Assembly: GCA_013044195.1 (NCBI GenBank)
Contig: JABEUV010000078.1
Span: forward strand, 1-34,815
Source of the DNA: Elusimicrobiota bacterium
GTDB lineage: Bacteria > Elusimicrobiota > Elusimicrobia > UBA1565 > UBA9628
Length of the DNA stretch: 34,815 nt
Reading direction: 5' to 3'
Numbering within the stretch: the first letter of the stretch is position 1; every line of letters starts with the position of its first letter. Below, piece after piece: positions 26,541-34,815 of the stretch. The position numbers and the translations under genes were made by a program. The notes below the pieces were generated by a model. That model made no database searches, had not been told where the DNA came from, and was given only the letters and a program-made list of their open reading frames with translations.

Positions 26541-29204
26541 TTAAAGGTGGCCCTGATTGCAGACCGCTTGAGCTTCGGCCAGGGTCATGCCGCGCCAGAT
26601 GACGGGGCCGGCGCAGTTCTTCTTCGCGTTCTTGATATTGCTGTTGTCGGGCGAGGGCACCGCGTCGCGGTAGACCACGTAGGCGCCCTTCGTCGCGTCG
26701 CCGAAGAACACGATCTTCGAGTTGTTGATGGGCACGGGTGCGGCGGCCTGCAGGCCTTGAAGCTGTACGCCGCCGTCCTTCATCCATTGCGCTATATCGC
26801 CCTGAAGCGGTATGTTCGCCGAACGCACGAGATGCGTCGTCTTTGAATCGGCGTCCTCCCGCTGCATGCGAAAGACGACCGACCAAGATCCGTCGTCGAC
26901 CTCATAGAGAGCGGCGTTAGGATTTTTCGCGTCGTCGGCCTGCTTGAAGCCGGGCTCGAAAGAGTGATCGCCGGACAGAGCGGAGACGTCCGCCATCTCA
27001 AACGCGGTGCCCGTGCCCGTACCGCTCGACGTCGCATCACGGGGAACCGTCTTTTCGACCGGCCAGATCTCAAAAAAAGGCTTGCTCTTGTCGTCGGGCA
27101 TCACGCGCAAAGTGCCCGACGTCTGCTTGCCGTCCAGCGAACCGCTGACCATATAACCGCCGTCTCCAAGCTGGGCCTCGATCTTCTTGAAATTCGCGGC
27201 GATGGCCTGGGCCGCCGCCTGGTATGCCACCGCCTTGCCCTGGGCGTCGGTGATGCCTTGGGAGTAAGTCGCGACGATGTCGATGGCGACGTCGATATCG
27301 GGAGCGCCGCTGATCACGTTGTTGCCCGTGTCGTATTGAGCGGGAGCGAAGGTCTTGCCGTCGTTGTATTGCGCCAGGATGGCGCTGATCGGGTAATAAG
27401 AAACGGTCACGTCCTGACCCTTGGCCTGCTCGAAGGCGATCTGATCCTCGAAGCCGCGCGCCCCGGTCAAGCCCGGCAGAACGTTGGGGCCGAACACCAA
27501 CGGCGAATCCGCCGGCGCCTGTCCGTGCGTCTTGACCAGGCCCTTGGCGAACACCAGGTAGAACGTATTCGCCTCGGTCTTGCTTTTCATGAGATGAACG
27601 CGCGCCAGGTCCGCCGCGTCGAAATCCGCATTCCCGTCGCGGCCCGTGTAGCTGTCGGTGAAGTCGCCGCACGCGGCCGCGCCGCATTGGCCGGAGGCAG
27701 TCGAAGGACCGCCGTTGCCGCCTCCGGCCTTCCCGCCCGTTAGAGCGGCCGCGTTCATATGGGCGGTGTCGGTGCTGCTGCTTGGCGGCGCGGGAGGAGG
27801 ATCTCCGGGGCCGGGCTTGACCTCCCACTGGCCGCTGGCTTGGTTGAATTGCAGGTGATAGGGGTCCTGCGCGCCGGTCGCGGAGTTGTAGAAGGTGCCC
27901 ATGTCCGGCTTCTTGCCCGAGGCGGGCACGGACAGCCCATCGGCGTCCACCTTCTCCACGCCGTCGGCGATGGCCGCCGGGCGCAGCAGGAGCGGGTTGC
28001 CGCCGTTGCCGCGGGCGTCGATCAGGCTCTTGTCGAAGAACAGATACGAACCCGTCGCCCCTCCTTGGCCCAGAACGTAGTAGCTCTTGCCGTCGATGCT
28101 GACCTGGCCGCCCTGTGTGGCGACCTGATTGGCGCGCAACGTCGCCAACTCACTGGGCGAGAACTTGGCCGCGCTGCCTTGCCCGTCCTGCGTCTTCGGC
28201 CTTGCCAGCGTGATGGTCCCGTCGGCGCCCACGGTCAGTTCGTAGTTGCGCGTGATCGGCGCGCCGCTGTCCTGACCGCCGTAGACCGAGATCGTGGTCT
28301 TGCCGGTGTTGATGGGAACGAAGGCCGGCGCGTAGATGTGCGCCGGGTCGGTGATGTCCACCACGCCGATCTTGCTGACCAACTGGCCGTTGGCGTCCTT
28401 GACGGTGTACTCCTTGATCGACAACTTGCGATAGCCGTCCTGCTTGTCGCGGTAGACGTTGGCCACCACGGCGCCGTCCACGTAGAGATTCTGGAAACTG
28501 CTGGCGGGCGCGTTCTGCAGAACGTTTCCACCCCCATTGCCGTTGCCGTATTGGGGCGACATGGGCGCCGGGTTGGTACCCTGATCGTTGGCGGCGATGC
28601 TGTTCTCGATCTGCCGCTTGTGCCCGCAATCCAGCAGAACCTTCTGCGCGTCCAATCCCGCGGCCTGCAAAAAATTGCCCAGCGACGCGGCCAGGCCGGC
28701 TTGCTGAATCAGCCCCACCTGAGAACCGGGCGGCGTCGAGAGACGGTCCGCCAGGCACGCCGGCAAATCGTATTGACCGGGCGTAAACAGCTTGGACGCC
28801 GTCGGATCATTCTTGATCCAGTCCGGCGCGGGGTCCTTGGACGCCAGCACGAAATAAAGCGTGGCCGCGGAAAGGGGCGAAGCCTTCACCCATTTGCCCA
28901 CCTCGGCCGCGATGAGCGTGGCGTCCTCCGCGCTGGCGCGGACGTCGTCAGCGGCGTATTTCTTCTTCGGATCAAGCACCAGGGCCTGCACCGCTTGGTC
29001 CACGTCCTTTTTGGCCTGATCGCCCTTCTTGATCAGCGCCTCCAGCGCATGCGGCGCGTCCGCCGTCTTGGCGGAAGGCGCCGGCTTGGACGCCGGGATG
29101 GGCGCTTTCGTCGCGGCCGCGTCGGCGAAAACCGGCCTCGGCGACAAGCATGCCGCCCAGACCGCCGCCCACACCGCCGCCATGACGGGACTATAGGGTT
29201 TCAT
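26541..29204 (-). CDS. Secreted protein of unknown function (887 aa)
   Basis: The start at ATG 29204 is supported by CTGGAG 6 nt upstream. Residues 1-28 form a signal peptide ending PVFADA, followed by an Ala/Pro/Lys linker and a helical region to about 215. A Gly/Asn-rich hinge (NGNGGGN) follows. The rest is mainly beta-rich with recurring segments such as VVDITDP and YELTVGADGTITL. Near residue 535, GRDGNADFDAADLA resembles a calcium-binding dockerin or EF-hand loop. A Pro/Ser-rich linker near 470-480 separates the two halves. Cysteines are few (for example CGAAACGDF) and the C-terminus ends CNQGHL. No family is recognised. It lies between the anchored proteins and the SecA-like giant, with a 110-bp gap to the latter and its own box-bearing promoter, so a shared envelope role is likely but inferred. 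Confidence 0.85.
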   Translation of the reverse strand: MKPYSPVMAAVWAAVWAACLSPRPVFADAAATKAPIPASKPAPSAKTADAPHALEALIKKGDQAKKDVDQAVQALVLDPKKKYAADDVRASAEDATLIAAEVGKWVKASPLSAATLYFVLASKDPAPDWIKNDPTASKLFTPGQYDLPACLADRLSTPPGSQVGLIQQAGLAASLGNFLQAAGLDAQKVLLDCGHKRQIENSIAANDQGTNPAPMSPQYGNGNGGGNVLQNAPASSFQNLYVDGAVVANVYRDKQDGYRKLSIKEYTVKDANGQLVSKIGVVDITDPAHIYAPAFVPINTGKTTISVYGGQDSGAPITRNYELTVGADGTITLARPKTQDGQGSAAKFSPSELATLRANQVATQGGQVSIDGKSYYVLGQGGATGSYLFFDKSLIDARGNGGNPLLLRPAAIADGVEKVDADGLSVPASGKKPDMGTFYNSATGAQDPYHLQFNQASGQWEVKPGPGDPPPAPPSSSTDTAHMNAAALTGGKAGGGNGGPSTASGQCGAAACGDFTDSYTGRDGNADFDAADLARVHLMKSKTEANTFYLVFAKGLVKTHGQAPADSPLVFGPNVLPGLTGARGFEDQIAFEQAKGQDVTVSYYPISAILAQYNDGKTFAPAQYDTGNNVISGAPDIDVAIDIVATYSQGITDAQGKAVAYQAAAQAIAANFKKIEAQLGDGGYMVSGSLDGKQTSGTLRVMPDDKSKPFFEIWPVEKTVPRDATSSGTGTGTAFEMADVSALSGDHSFEPGFKQADDAKNPNAALYEVDDGSWSVVFRMQREDADSKTTHLVRSANIPLQGDIAQWMKDGGVQLQGLQAAAPVPINNSKIVFFGDATKGAYVVYRDAVPSPDNSNIKNAKKNCAGPVIWRGMTLAEAQAVCNQGHL

Positions 29205-29235
29205 GGCGTTCTCCAGAACTTTTTCGTCGCGCGTC

Positions 29236-29288
29236 AGTGTAGCTCTTCGTCCTCCAACTTTCCTGGGTCTAAAGTCCTATACCGACTT
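29236..29288 (-). promoter_or_regulatory. Promoter region of the 887-aa secreted protein gene, with conserved box
   Basis: The minus strand holds TACACT (29236-29241) and, 23 nt further up, CTTTAGACCC (29265-29274) preceded by GTCGGTATAGGA. The SecA-like giant has the same TACACT, 22 nt, CTTTAGGCCC layout with GTCGGTA just above. AAAGTC/GACTTT also forms a 6-bp inverted repeat here. The -35 is poor, which would fit an activator-dependent promoter. Confidence 0.5.
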
Positions 29289-29300
29289 TGTGTGGGGCGT

Positions 29301-30870
29301 CTATGGTTTCGCTTTTACCGCCGCGCCCTGAACGGCATTAAGCACGCCCAACTGCGCTGATCGCATGTCGGAAATGGCTTTCATTAGGTCTTTAGCCGCT
29401 GTGTCATTAAACTTAGTTGGGGCAGGCTGTTGTGAAGGATTGTTGATTGGCGATGCCTTTGACTGGCTGCAGTCGTAACCGATATTCTGGCATGCCTGGT
29501 TGATCAGCTTTGTAACGGCCAATTTATCTGTATCAACCTGCGAGGCAAGCTGAGCCGCATTCTGTCCAGAGGCCACTACCGGGAAAGACACTTGGGCCGC
29601 AGGTACCGGTTTGCTTGGATCAATCACCGGCAAAGGAGATCCCTTGTTTTTCTCGTTGTAATCTGAAATCGCCGTCTGAAGATTGGCCGCATATGTATTC
29701 GCATTGCCGACTTTCAATATGGTCGGGTCGGTATTCTTACTAAACGGATCGTTGGAGTCCTGCCCCCCAGTCGAATCGGCATTCACGGCGTCGCTCAACT
29801 GCGTCAAGACACTTTGGAGCTGATTCGCGCTCGTTTGCAAGGTCGTCTGCACCGTCGTGACCTGTTTCGGCAAGCCCGAACTATTTCCCGGATCGACTTC
29901 CGCAGCAAGTTTCGTGTACTGGCTGTCCACACCCGAACCGGTCACCGGCTTTACATGACCCAGCATCGTGGTGACCTCTTGCAAGTATCCCTGCGCGCTT
30001 GTTTGAGCAGGGTTCGGCATGACACCCAGCTCTGCCGTCGCCGCGTTATATTCTTTCAGCGCGGTCGGCAAGAGCGTCTGCACCTTATCAGCCGTAAGAT
30101 TCGCGACACCTGGAGAAGCCAATAGGGGGTTTACGGCCGAATTAATATGACCAAAAACATCCTGGAGCATACTCTTAACATTTGCGCCACCATGCACGCT
30201 CGCAGCTGAGCATGACAGCCCGTTTGTTGCAGGGAAATTGGGCATCGAACTCCCATCAAGTTCATTCTTCCCTTGGGCAAGCAAATTTAAATCCGCAGCA
30301 ATTTGCTGCAGATAGGGTTGCGTCGTCTTGATATCTAAGGTGCCTCCAGCCAAACCTCCCGCAGCCCTGCAGTCCGAGGTGATTTGGCCGCCGATCTGAT
30401 CTACACCCGACTGAGGAGTGGAGGTGGCGTTGCCGTTGCCGCTTCCAGCGCTCCCGGAACAAATCGCGTATCCATAGCCCTGGTCGCACCCAGCGGAATA
30501 AGGACCATTTTTAATGAGTTGCTGTCCCGAACCGTTCGAACATGCAGCTAATATTGAAGTGCCGTCGGCTAACGTCTTACAGACCATCCAAACAGGAGAA
30601 ACTCCACCGGAGGTAGTTGCCGGCTGGCCCGCAGTCTGGCTCGTATTAGTTCCGGACGGAGCGCACGTGTTCCATCCAAGAGACGTGCCTCCCCAATTCT
30701 GGACGGGGAATCCGGCGGTGCCTCCCGCGCCAGCACAAGTGAGGTTGTTCATTCCAGCGCCGATGCAAGTCATGTTGTACTTGGAAAACATCGGAATACT
30801 ACAACCGACCACGTTCCCTAGTCCTGTGCCGATCGTTGAGGCGAATGTGCCGGCAATGCTCTCCATCGCC
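29301..30870. other. Low-GC segment within the 873-aa protein gene
   Basis: Base composition drops sharply inside a continuous reading frame and returns to high GC in the next gene. The right edge is roughly 30850-30900, where the helical region ends; the left edge is near the stop codon. I saw no flanking repeats or insertion sequence ends. It looks like domain-level transfer or a variable surface region. Confidence 0.65.
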
Positions 30871-31922
30871 GTGTTCTCAAGCTTGTACATTTCCAGCGTG
30901 CGGTCGCCCGCCTCCTGCTCTTTCCAGTACAGCTCCAGCTGCTTCTGGAGGTTCTGCTTCATCATCTCGTAGGCCAAAGACTCGCCGCCGCTTTTGGAAT
31001 CCTTGGGGCCGCCGCCGTTGCCGGGCTTGTCGGCGGGACCGCCGCCGCCGGGGCCGGAGCCGCCGCCGGCAGATTGGCCGCCGCCGCCCGGGATGGATTC
31101 ATTGGCGGCCGCGTTCAGGTTTCCTTGGGCGGAGCCGGCGGCACGGTCGAACATGCCTCCGGCTTTGTCGGCCGCGGCCTTGAGCGCGGTCTGGGCGTCC
31201 GCGCCGGTGGTCTGGCCGCGCGGGCCCACGCTGGCGATGTTGCCGCCGCCCTTGACGCCGGCCATGTTGTTGGCCACGTTGCCGTGACTGCCCAGGCCCA
31301 GGCCCTGAGTGGACACGCCGGGGCCGGCGGTGGCGCTGGAGGTGCCGCTGGCCACGCCCAGGCCGCGCAGACTGGAGCCGGAAAGAGAGATCTTGGGCAC
31401 CGGCAGAAGCGATTTCTTGACGGCGGCGCTGGCCGCGTGAGAGGCGGCGCCGGCCAACGCGTCGCGCACGTCCTGGTCGGAGCGGCCGGACCCGCTTACC
31501 GGGGGCGCGACCGAGGCCGAGGAATTGGTGGGCGGCTGGGAGGACGAGCCCGGGCCCATGATCAAAGATGAAGGGTCGCGCACGTTGAGCGGGGTGATCA
31601 CATCGGAGCCGCCCACGGGGCTGCCCACCGCGGTGCCCGAGCCGTCGCTGGTGCGGTCCTCCGCGCCGAAGATGCCTGGGCCGGCACCCTTGCCACTGCC
31701 GAAGCCGGGGCTGAGGCTTGCGTCGCCGTTGTCCGGGCTCATCATGAAGTGCTCGGCCAGCGGGGCCATGAACAAGGTGCCCAGTCCCGCCAAAATGAAG
31801 GCCAGATCCTTCTTGTTGAACTGCTTCATCCGGTCGAGAAAGGTAATTCCCGCACCCAGGCCGCGCACCTTCACCTGCGGCTTTTGGGAGTCCTTGAGAG
31901 TCGGGATCTTGGGCTGGTCCAT
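29301..31922 (-). CDS. Membrane-anchored Gly-rich protein with compositionally foreign Cys-rich C-terminal half
   Basis: The 873-aa product starts at ATG 31922 with AGGAGA 8 nt upstream. There is a short cytoplasmic N-terminus, then one transmembrane helix (DLAFILAGLGTLFMAPLA, about 39-56), then a long Gly/Ser/Ala-rich stretch to about 320 and a helical region (MMKQNLQKQLELYWKEQE). From about residue 350 the protein becomes Ser/Thr/Asn/Gln-rich with many cysteines (for example CSIPMF, NMTCIG, NLTCAG, GYDCSQSK), suggesting disulfides outside the membrane. The matching DNA (29301 to about 30870) is far less GC-rich than the rest: 27 of 60 bases at 29401-29460 against 51 of 60 at 31021-31080. 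That suggests a replaced or acquired C-terminal module. The start lies 24 nt after the stop of the gene before it, so the two are probably co-transcribed. No known family is recognised. Confidence 0.85.
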   Translation of the reverse strand: MDQPKIPTLKDSQKPQVKVRGLGAGITFLDRMKQFNKKDLAFILAGLGTLFMAPLAEHFMMSPDNGDASLSPGFGSGKGAGPGIFGAEDRTSDGSGTAVGSPVGGSDVITPLNVRDPSSLIMGPGSSSQPPTNSSASVAPPVSGSGRSDQDVRDALAGAASHAASAAVKKSLLPVPKISLSGSSLRGLGVASGTSSATAGPGVSTQGLGLGSHGNVANNMAGVKGGGNIASVGPRGQTTGADAQTALKAAADKAGGMFDRAAGSAQGNLNAAANESIPGGGGQSAGGGSGPGGGGPADKPGNGGGPKDSKSGGESLAYEMMKQNLQKQLELYWKEQEAGDRTLEMYKLENTAMESIAGTFASTIGTGLGNVVGCSIPMFSKYNMTCIGAGMNNLTCAGAGGTAGFPVQNWGGTSLGWNTCAPSGTNTSQTAGQPATTSGGVSPVWMVCKTLADGTSILAACSNGSGQQLIKNGPYSAGCDQGYGYAICSGSAGSGNGNATSTPQSGVDQIGGQITSDCRAAGGLAGGTLDIKTTQPYLQQIAADLNLLAQGKNELDGSSMPNFPATNGLSCSAASVHGGANVKSMLQDVFGHINSAVNPLLASPGVANLTADKVQTLLPTALKEYNAATAELGVMPNPAQTSAQGYLQEVTTMLGHVKPVTGSGVDSQYTKLAAEVDPGNSSGLPKQVTTVQTTLQTSANQLQSVLTQLSDAVNADSTGGQDSNDPFSKNTDPTILKVGNANTYAANLQTAISDYNEKNKGSPLPVIDPSKPVPAAQVSFPVVASGQNAAQLASQVDTDKLAVTKLINQACQNIGYDCSQSKASPINNPSQQPAPTKFNDTAAKDLMKAISDMRSAQLGVLNAVQGAAVKAKP

Positions 31923-31946
31923 GGGGGTTTCTCCTGAATTAAATCA

Positions 31947-33419
31947 CTAGTGCGACGGGGCGCTCTGCACTCCCTGCCCGTCGGCGTTGCCGCTCTGGTC
32001 CTGAGACACGTTCACCTTCTGAGCGGAGATGCCGTTGCCGATCTGGTTGCACTCGTCGTTGCAAGTGGACGCCGAATCCGCGGCGGTCAGAGGACAAGCC
32101 CGCGAGTGCTGGCAACGCACGGACATGTATTGACCGCAGGTCGCGCGCATCTGGCTTGCCAACGCGTTGCAGTAATTGAGCTTGCTCTTGCTGCAGCCGC
32201 CGCTGCCGCAGCTGGCGGCGGCGAACTGCTGGGACTGGTCCTGCATTTGCGCGTTGAGATTATCCTCCTGCGGGCCGTACTGCGCGTCAAGCGCCTTGCA
32301 CGTCTGCGCGTCCTGGTTCATCTGCTGAGCGTTCTGTAGGTAGGTCTGCCCCAGCCCCGAACTGGGCAGGTTTGGCGAGCCGCCGGGATCCATCGGCGTA
32401 CCCGTGACCAATCCATTGGTCGCGGGATTGTTGACCGCGTTGCCGTCGTAGATCGCGCCGGTGTTGGCCGCGGCGAACTCGCTCGGGCAACCGGCGCCGC
32501 AGTTCGGCGTGACGGAAATCTGCGCCTGGGCGTTGCCCTGAGCCAACTGCGTGTACGCGCGGCCCGCGCCCAGCGAGGAGGCTCCCGCCATGCCTTGGGA
32601 CTCGTGCGCCTGCAATTCCCGCGCGAAGCGCCCGGAGATGCGTCCGCCCACGCCGCTGACGGCCGCGCCGCCGGGGCTTGACGCCGTCGGCAGATTCGCC
32701 AGGCCCGCCTGCGCCGCGCTGCCCGAAACCGCTCCGACCGAGCCGCTGAAGAATCCCCGGCCCGCGTACGCGCCGCCGGACAGCGCGTCGGCGCCCGTAC
32801 CGCCCGCGCCGCCCATCAAGCCGCTGAAAAATCCGCCCGCGAACGCGGCCTTGACGAAGCCCTCGCGCCGGTCGCCGACGTCGCCCGGGCCCAAGGTCAA
32901 CGCGTCGCCGTCCTTAGCCGCCTGCGCCGGATCGACGATTCCTTTGAAAGGACCCGTGCCGCCCGCCGCGGAACCGGAGTTGGATCCGGCTCCAGTTCCG
33001 GAGCGGTCGCCGCCCTCGCCCAAGTCGGCGCGGCTGCCTTTGACGTATGCCAGCGAACCCGCGCCGTAGTCGGACTTTCCGTCGCCGGAAGCGGCGAAGA
33101 ACGGCCCCCAGCCCGCGCGCTTGCCGCCCGCGCGAGCCGATTCGAAGGCCGCCAACAAATCGCCGAACCGGGCGTTGCCCGACGCCAAGCCCCAGCGTCG
33201 CACGTCCACGCCCATGCGCGAGGCCAGCCAGGCGATCCCGGCTTCCATGCGCGAGCCTCCCGGGATATCGCCCCAGAACGCCGACGGCGACACAAAAACG
33301 GTCGACGCTCCGATCAGGAGCAGCAAGAGCAACGCCAGAACCTTGTGTTCCCGCAGGAACAGCAACAGAGCCGCCAGCAGGCTCTTCTTCTTGTTCCGCT
33401 CCAGGAATTTATTGGTCAT
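31947..33419 (-). CDS. Membrane-anchored Gly/Ala-rich protein with Cys-rich C-terminus (490 aa)
   Basis: I chose ATG 33419. A TTG at 33470 in the same frame lies inside an excellent -35 element and cannot be translated from that promoter. The N-terminus is basic (NKFLERNKKK) with a transmembrane helix at about residues 13-43 (KVLALLLLLLIGASTVFV). A Gly/Ala/Ser-rich middle follows with small segments such as GGRISGRFARELQ. The last 170 residues contain many cysteines: CGAGC, CKALD, CGSGGCSK, CNALAS, CGQYM, CQHSRAC, CNDECN. The build matches its neighbours on both sides: anchor, Gly-rich stalk, distal cysteines. An envelope structural role is likely. No named family is recognised. Confidence 0.82.
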   Translation of the reverse strand: MTNKFLERNKKKSLLAALLLFLREHKVLALLLLLLIGASTVFVSPSAFWGDIPGGSRMEAGIAWLASRMGVDVRRWGLASGNARFGDLLAAFESARAGGKRAGWGPFFAASGDGKSDYGAGSLAYVKGSRADLGEGGDRSGTGAGSNSGSAAGGTGPFKGIVDPAQAAKDGDALTLGPGDVGDRREGFVKAAFAGGFFSGLMGGAGGTGADALSGGAYAGRGFFSGSVGAVSGSAAQAGLANLPTASSPGGAAVSGVGGRISGRFARELQAHESQGMAGASSLGAGRAYTQLAQGNAQAQISVTPNCGAGCPSEFAAANTGAIYDGNAVNNPATNGLVTGTPMDPGGSPNLPSSGLGQTYLQNAQQMNQDAQTCKALDAQYGPQEDNLNAQMQDQSQQFAAASCGSGGCSKSKLNYCNALASQMRATCGQYMSVRCQHSRACPLTAADSASTCNDECNQIGNGISAQKVNVSQDQSGNADGQGVQSAPSH

Positions 33420-33441
33420 GGCTTGTTTGCGCGACTTGTCC

Positions 33442-33470
33442 AGTGTAGCGGCCGACGCCGGCTTTGTCAA
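33442..33470 (-). promoter_or_regulatory. Strong sigma70-type promoter TTGACA-17-TACACT
   Basis: On the minus strand a perfect TTGACA (33465-33470) is 17 nt from TACACT (33442-33447). Transcription would start near 33435, leaving about 15 nt before ATG 33419. No clear Shine-Dalgarno sequence is seen in that leader. The TACACT -10 is the same as at the two other promoters of this cluster. Confidence 0.7.
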
Positions 33471-33505
33471 CCGCGGCCATATGCATTTACCGCCTTTTTA
33501 CGCGT

Positions 33506-34815
33506 CTAATTCTTCGCCCCTCCGCTGCCGGCCACGGTCCCGCCGTTGGTCGTGGCTCCGCCCGTGTTGCTCAGCGTCGGACTCCCCGTTTCGGTCGTGC
33601 TTTGCTGTTTGAGGGCGGCGCCGTTGCTGCCGCCCGGATCTCCCGCCGAGGTGGTGCCGCTGACCTGTTGCTGCACGGTCGTGGTCTCCTGAGGCGTGCA
33701 GTTGCTCTGCCCCTGCAAGGACTGGGCGGTGCATTGGTGCACGATCTGACCCTGATACGGGCCGACCTGGGACGCGACCTGGTCGCCCATCTGGTTGGCC
33801 ATATTGGCCATCTGCTTGGCCATCTGCTCCATCATGTAGCCCATACCCACCAGCATGGCGCCGATAGCGATGAGGACCGCCCCCCACGGCAAACATCTGG
33901 AACCGATGCCGATCAGCACAATGCCGATCACAATCATCTCCATGCCTTGCTTCTGCATCTGGGCGGCCTGCTGAGCCATCTGCTGAATCTGGTTCATGGA
34001 GTTTTGCAGGCCCGGATCGGTGATGGTACCGGGAGGTGTGGGCGGCGCGCCGGGCATCGTGGTGTCCGGCGCGCCGGACCCCGACGACGCCCCGCTGGTC
34101 GGACCGCTGCCGATGCCGGCGCCGCCGATGGTGTTGAGGTCGCCGCCCATCGCGTTCTGCTGGTCGAACGCGCCGTTGGCCGCCGACGCCGCGCCCTCCG
34201 CCGTCGCGGCGCCCGCGCCCATCGTAGACATGCCGCGCGCCATCCTGAGCTGGCCGATGGCCTGGCTTGAGCGCGCGCGCTGAACCTGCATACCGGCAAT
34301 CGAGCCGCGCGGCGACTTCGCCGCCATCGAGCCCAGGTTCCCCTTGACTCCCGGCTTGCCGCCCATGCCCGAAAGCTGGGACAGTCCCGCGTTGAATTTT
34401 GGCGCGTAGCCGCTGTTGCCGCCCGCGAAGATATTCTTGCCGCCGAAGTCGCCGCCCAGGCTCGACGACAGCTTCGCCCCGCTCAAGTTGTGCGCAAGCA
34501 CGTCCTGACGCACGTAGGGCTGAGAGTCGGCCGGGTTCGGCGCCGGCTTGTCGTCCGCCTTCGGCGCAACCTTGCCGTCGGCCTTCGCGCCCGCGGCCGC
34601 GTCCTTCGGCGCGGCCGGAGCCTTGGCCGCGCCGAAGGCCAGCTCGCCTTTGCCGTTGACGCCCATCATGTCGCCGTCGCCGCTGCGCACATGAAGCGAC
34701 GAGGATATCCCGCCCAGGTCCGGCCGTCCGATGCCGCCCGCGCCCGCATTCGCGCCGCCGTGCAGCAAGGAGTACGCAAGCGCCCCCGCCCCCATCGTCA
34801 TCAACAGTGCCGCCG
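33506..34815 (-). CDS. Gly-rich membrane protein with C-terminal transmembrane hairpin (N-terminus beyond window)
   Basis: The frame is open to the right edge. The hydrophobic stretch ALLMTMGAGALAYSLL is at the very edge, so the true start is probably outside the window and this is its N-terminal helix. The Ala/Lys/Pro- and Gly-rich region that follows includes GQLRMARGMSTMGAGAATAE. Near residues 285-325 (counted from 34804) two closely spaced transmembrane helices (MEMIVIGIVLIGIG, then WGAVLIAIGAMLVGMGYMM) are flanked by Met/Gln-rich amphipathic helices. The tail has a Cys pair (CTAQSLQGQSNC) and is Ser/Thr/Gly-rich. No family is recognised. It is first in the visible co-oriented envelope cluster, 86 nt before the next gene. 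Confidence 0.75.
   Translation of the reverse strand, partial: AALLMTMGAGALAYSLLHGGANAGAGGIGRPDLGGISSSLHVRSGDGDMMGVNGKGELAFGAAKAPAAPKDAAAGAKADGKVAPKADDKPAPNPADSQPYVRQDVLAHNLSGAKLSSSLGGDFGGKNIFAGGNSGYAPKFNAGLSQLSGMGGKPGVKGNLGSMAAKSPRGSIAGMQVQRARSSQAIGQLRMARGMSTMGAGAATAEGAASAANGAFDQQNAMGGDLNTIGGAGIGSGPTSGASSGSGAPDTTMPGAPPTPPGTITDPGLQNSMNQIQQMAQQAAQMQKQGMEMIVIGIVLIGIGSRCLPWGAVLIAIGAMLVGMGYMMEQMAKQMANMANQMGDQVASQVGPYQGQIVHQCTAQSLQGQSNCTPQETTTVQQQVSGTTSAGDPGGSNGAALKQQSTTETGSPTLSNTGGATTNGGTVAGSGGAKN

Noticed and set aside
33419-33470. TTG start at 33470 for the 490-aa protein
   Set aside because: The TTG is the first codon of a perfect TTGACA -35 with a 17-nt spacer to TACACT, so the ATG at 33419 is the better start.
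1-34815. tRNA, rRNA, CRISPR array or complete insertion sequence
   Set aside because: None seen by eye on either strand; no regularly spaced repeats other than the 36-bp coding repeats at 15381-15488.

Overview
The window is very GC-rich and almost all of its coding is on the minus strand. Signal peptides and a TolC-like outer-membrane domain point to a Gram-negative-type (diderm) bacterium. Giant exported proteins, mostly unrecognisable envelope genes and apparently leaderless promoters would suit an uncultivated lineage such as Elusimicrobiota or Omnitrophota. That assignment is inference; there is no rRNA or other phylogenetic marker here.

Layout, read in the minus-strand transcription direction from the right edge. 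(1) An envelope cluster occupies 34815-18397: a glycine-rich membrane protein cut by the edge, two further membrane-anchored Gly/Ala-rich proteins with Cys-rich C-terminal parts, a secreted protein of 887 aa, and a 2677-aa protein with a Sec signal peptide and a SecA-like ATPase core split by large insertions. At least three of these genes have a recognisable promoter of their own; two share a box about 22 nt upstream of the -10. (2) A plus-strand AAA+/DUF4143 ATPase gene (16952-18196) diverges from a MthK-like potassium channel gene (16831-15806). (3) A small secreted Cys-tailed peptide gene (15622-15170) overlaps a radical SAM/SPASM gene that has no normal start codon and is broken by an in-frame TAA. 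(4) A REP-associated transposase relative (14038-13139) has lost its HUH histidines and probable catalytic tyrosine but keeps a C-terminal DnaA-like DNA-binding domain. (5) A giant exported protein starts at 13027 and runs off the left edge after 4342 codons without a stop. It carries an outer-membrane-like beta region and a TolC-like region among long Gln/Asn-rich helical stretches.

Working idea (inference): the two exported giants, one with a SecA-type motor core and one with a TolC-like domain, plus the anchored Gly- and Cys-rich proteins, form an undescribed envelope apparatus. The sequence shows architecture and co-orientation, not function. Most long open frames on the opposite strand, up to 1451 codons, are Arg-rich shadows of the giants and were rejected.
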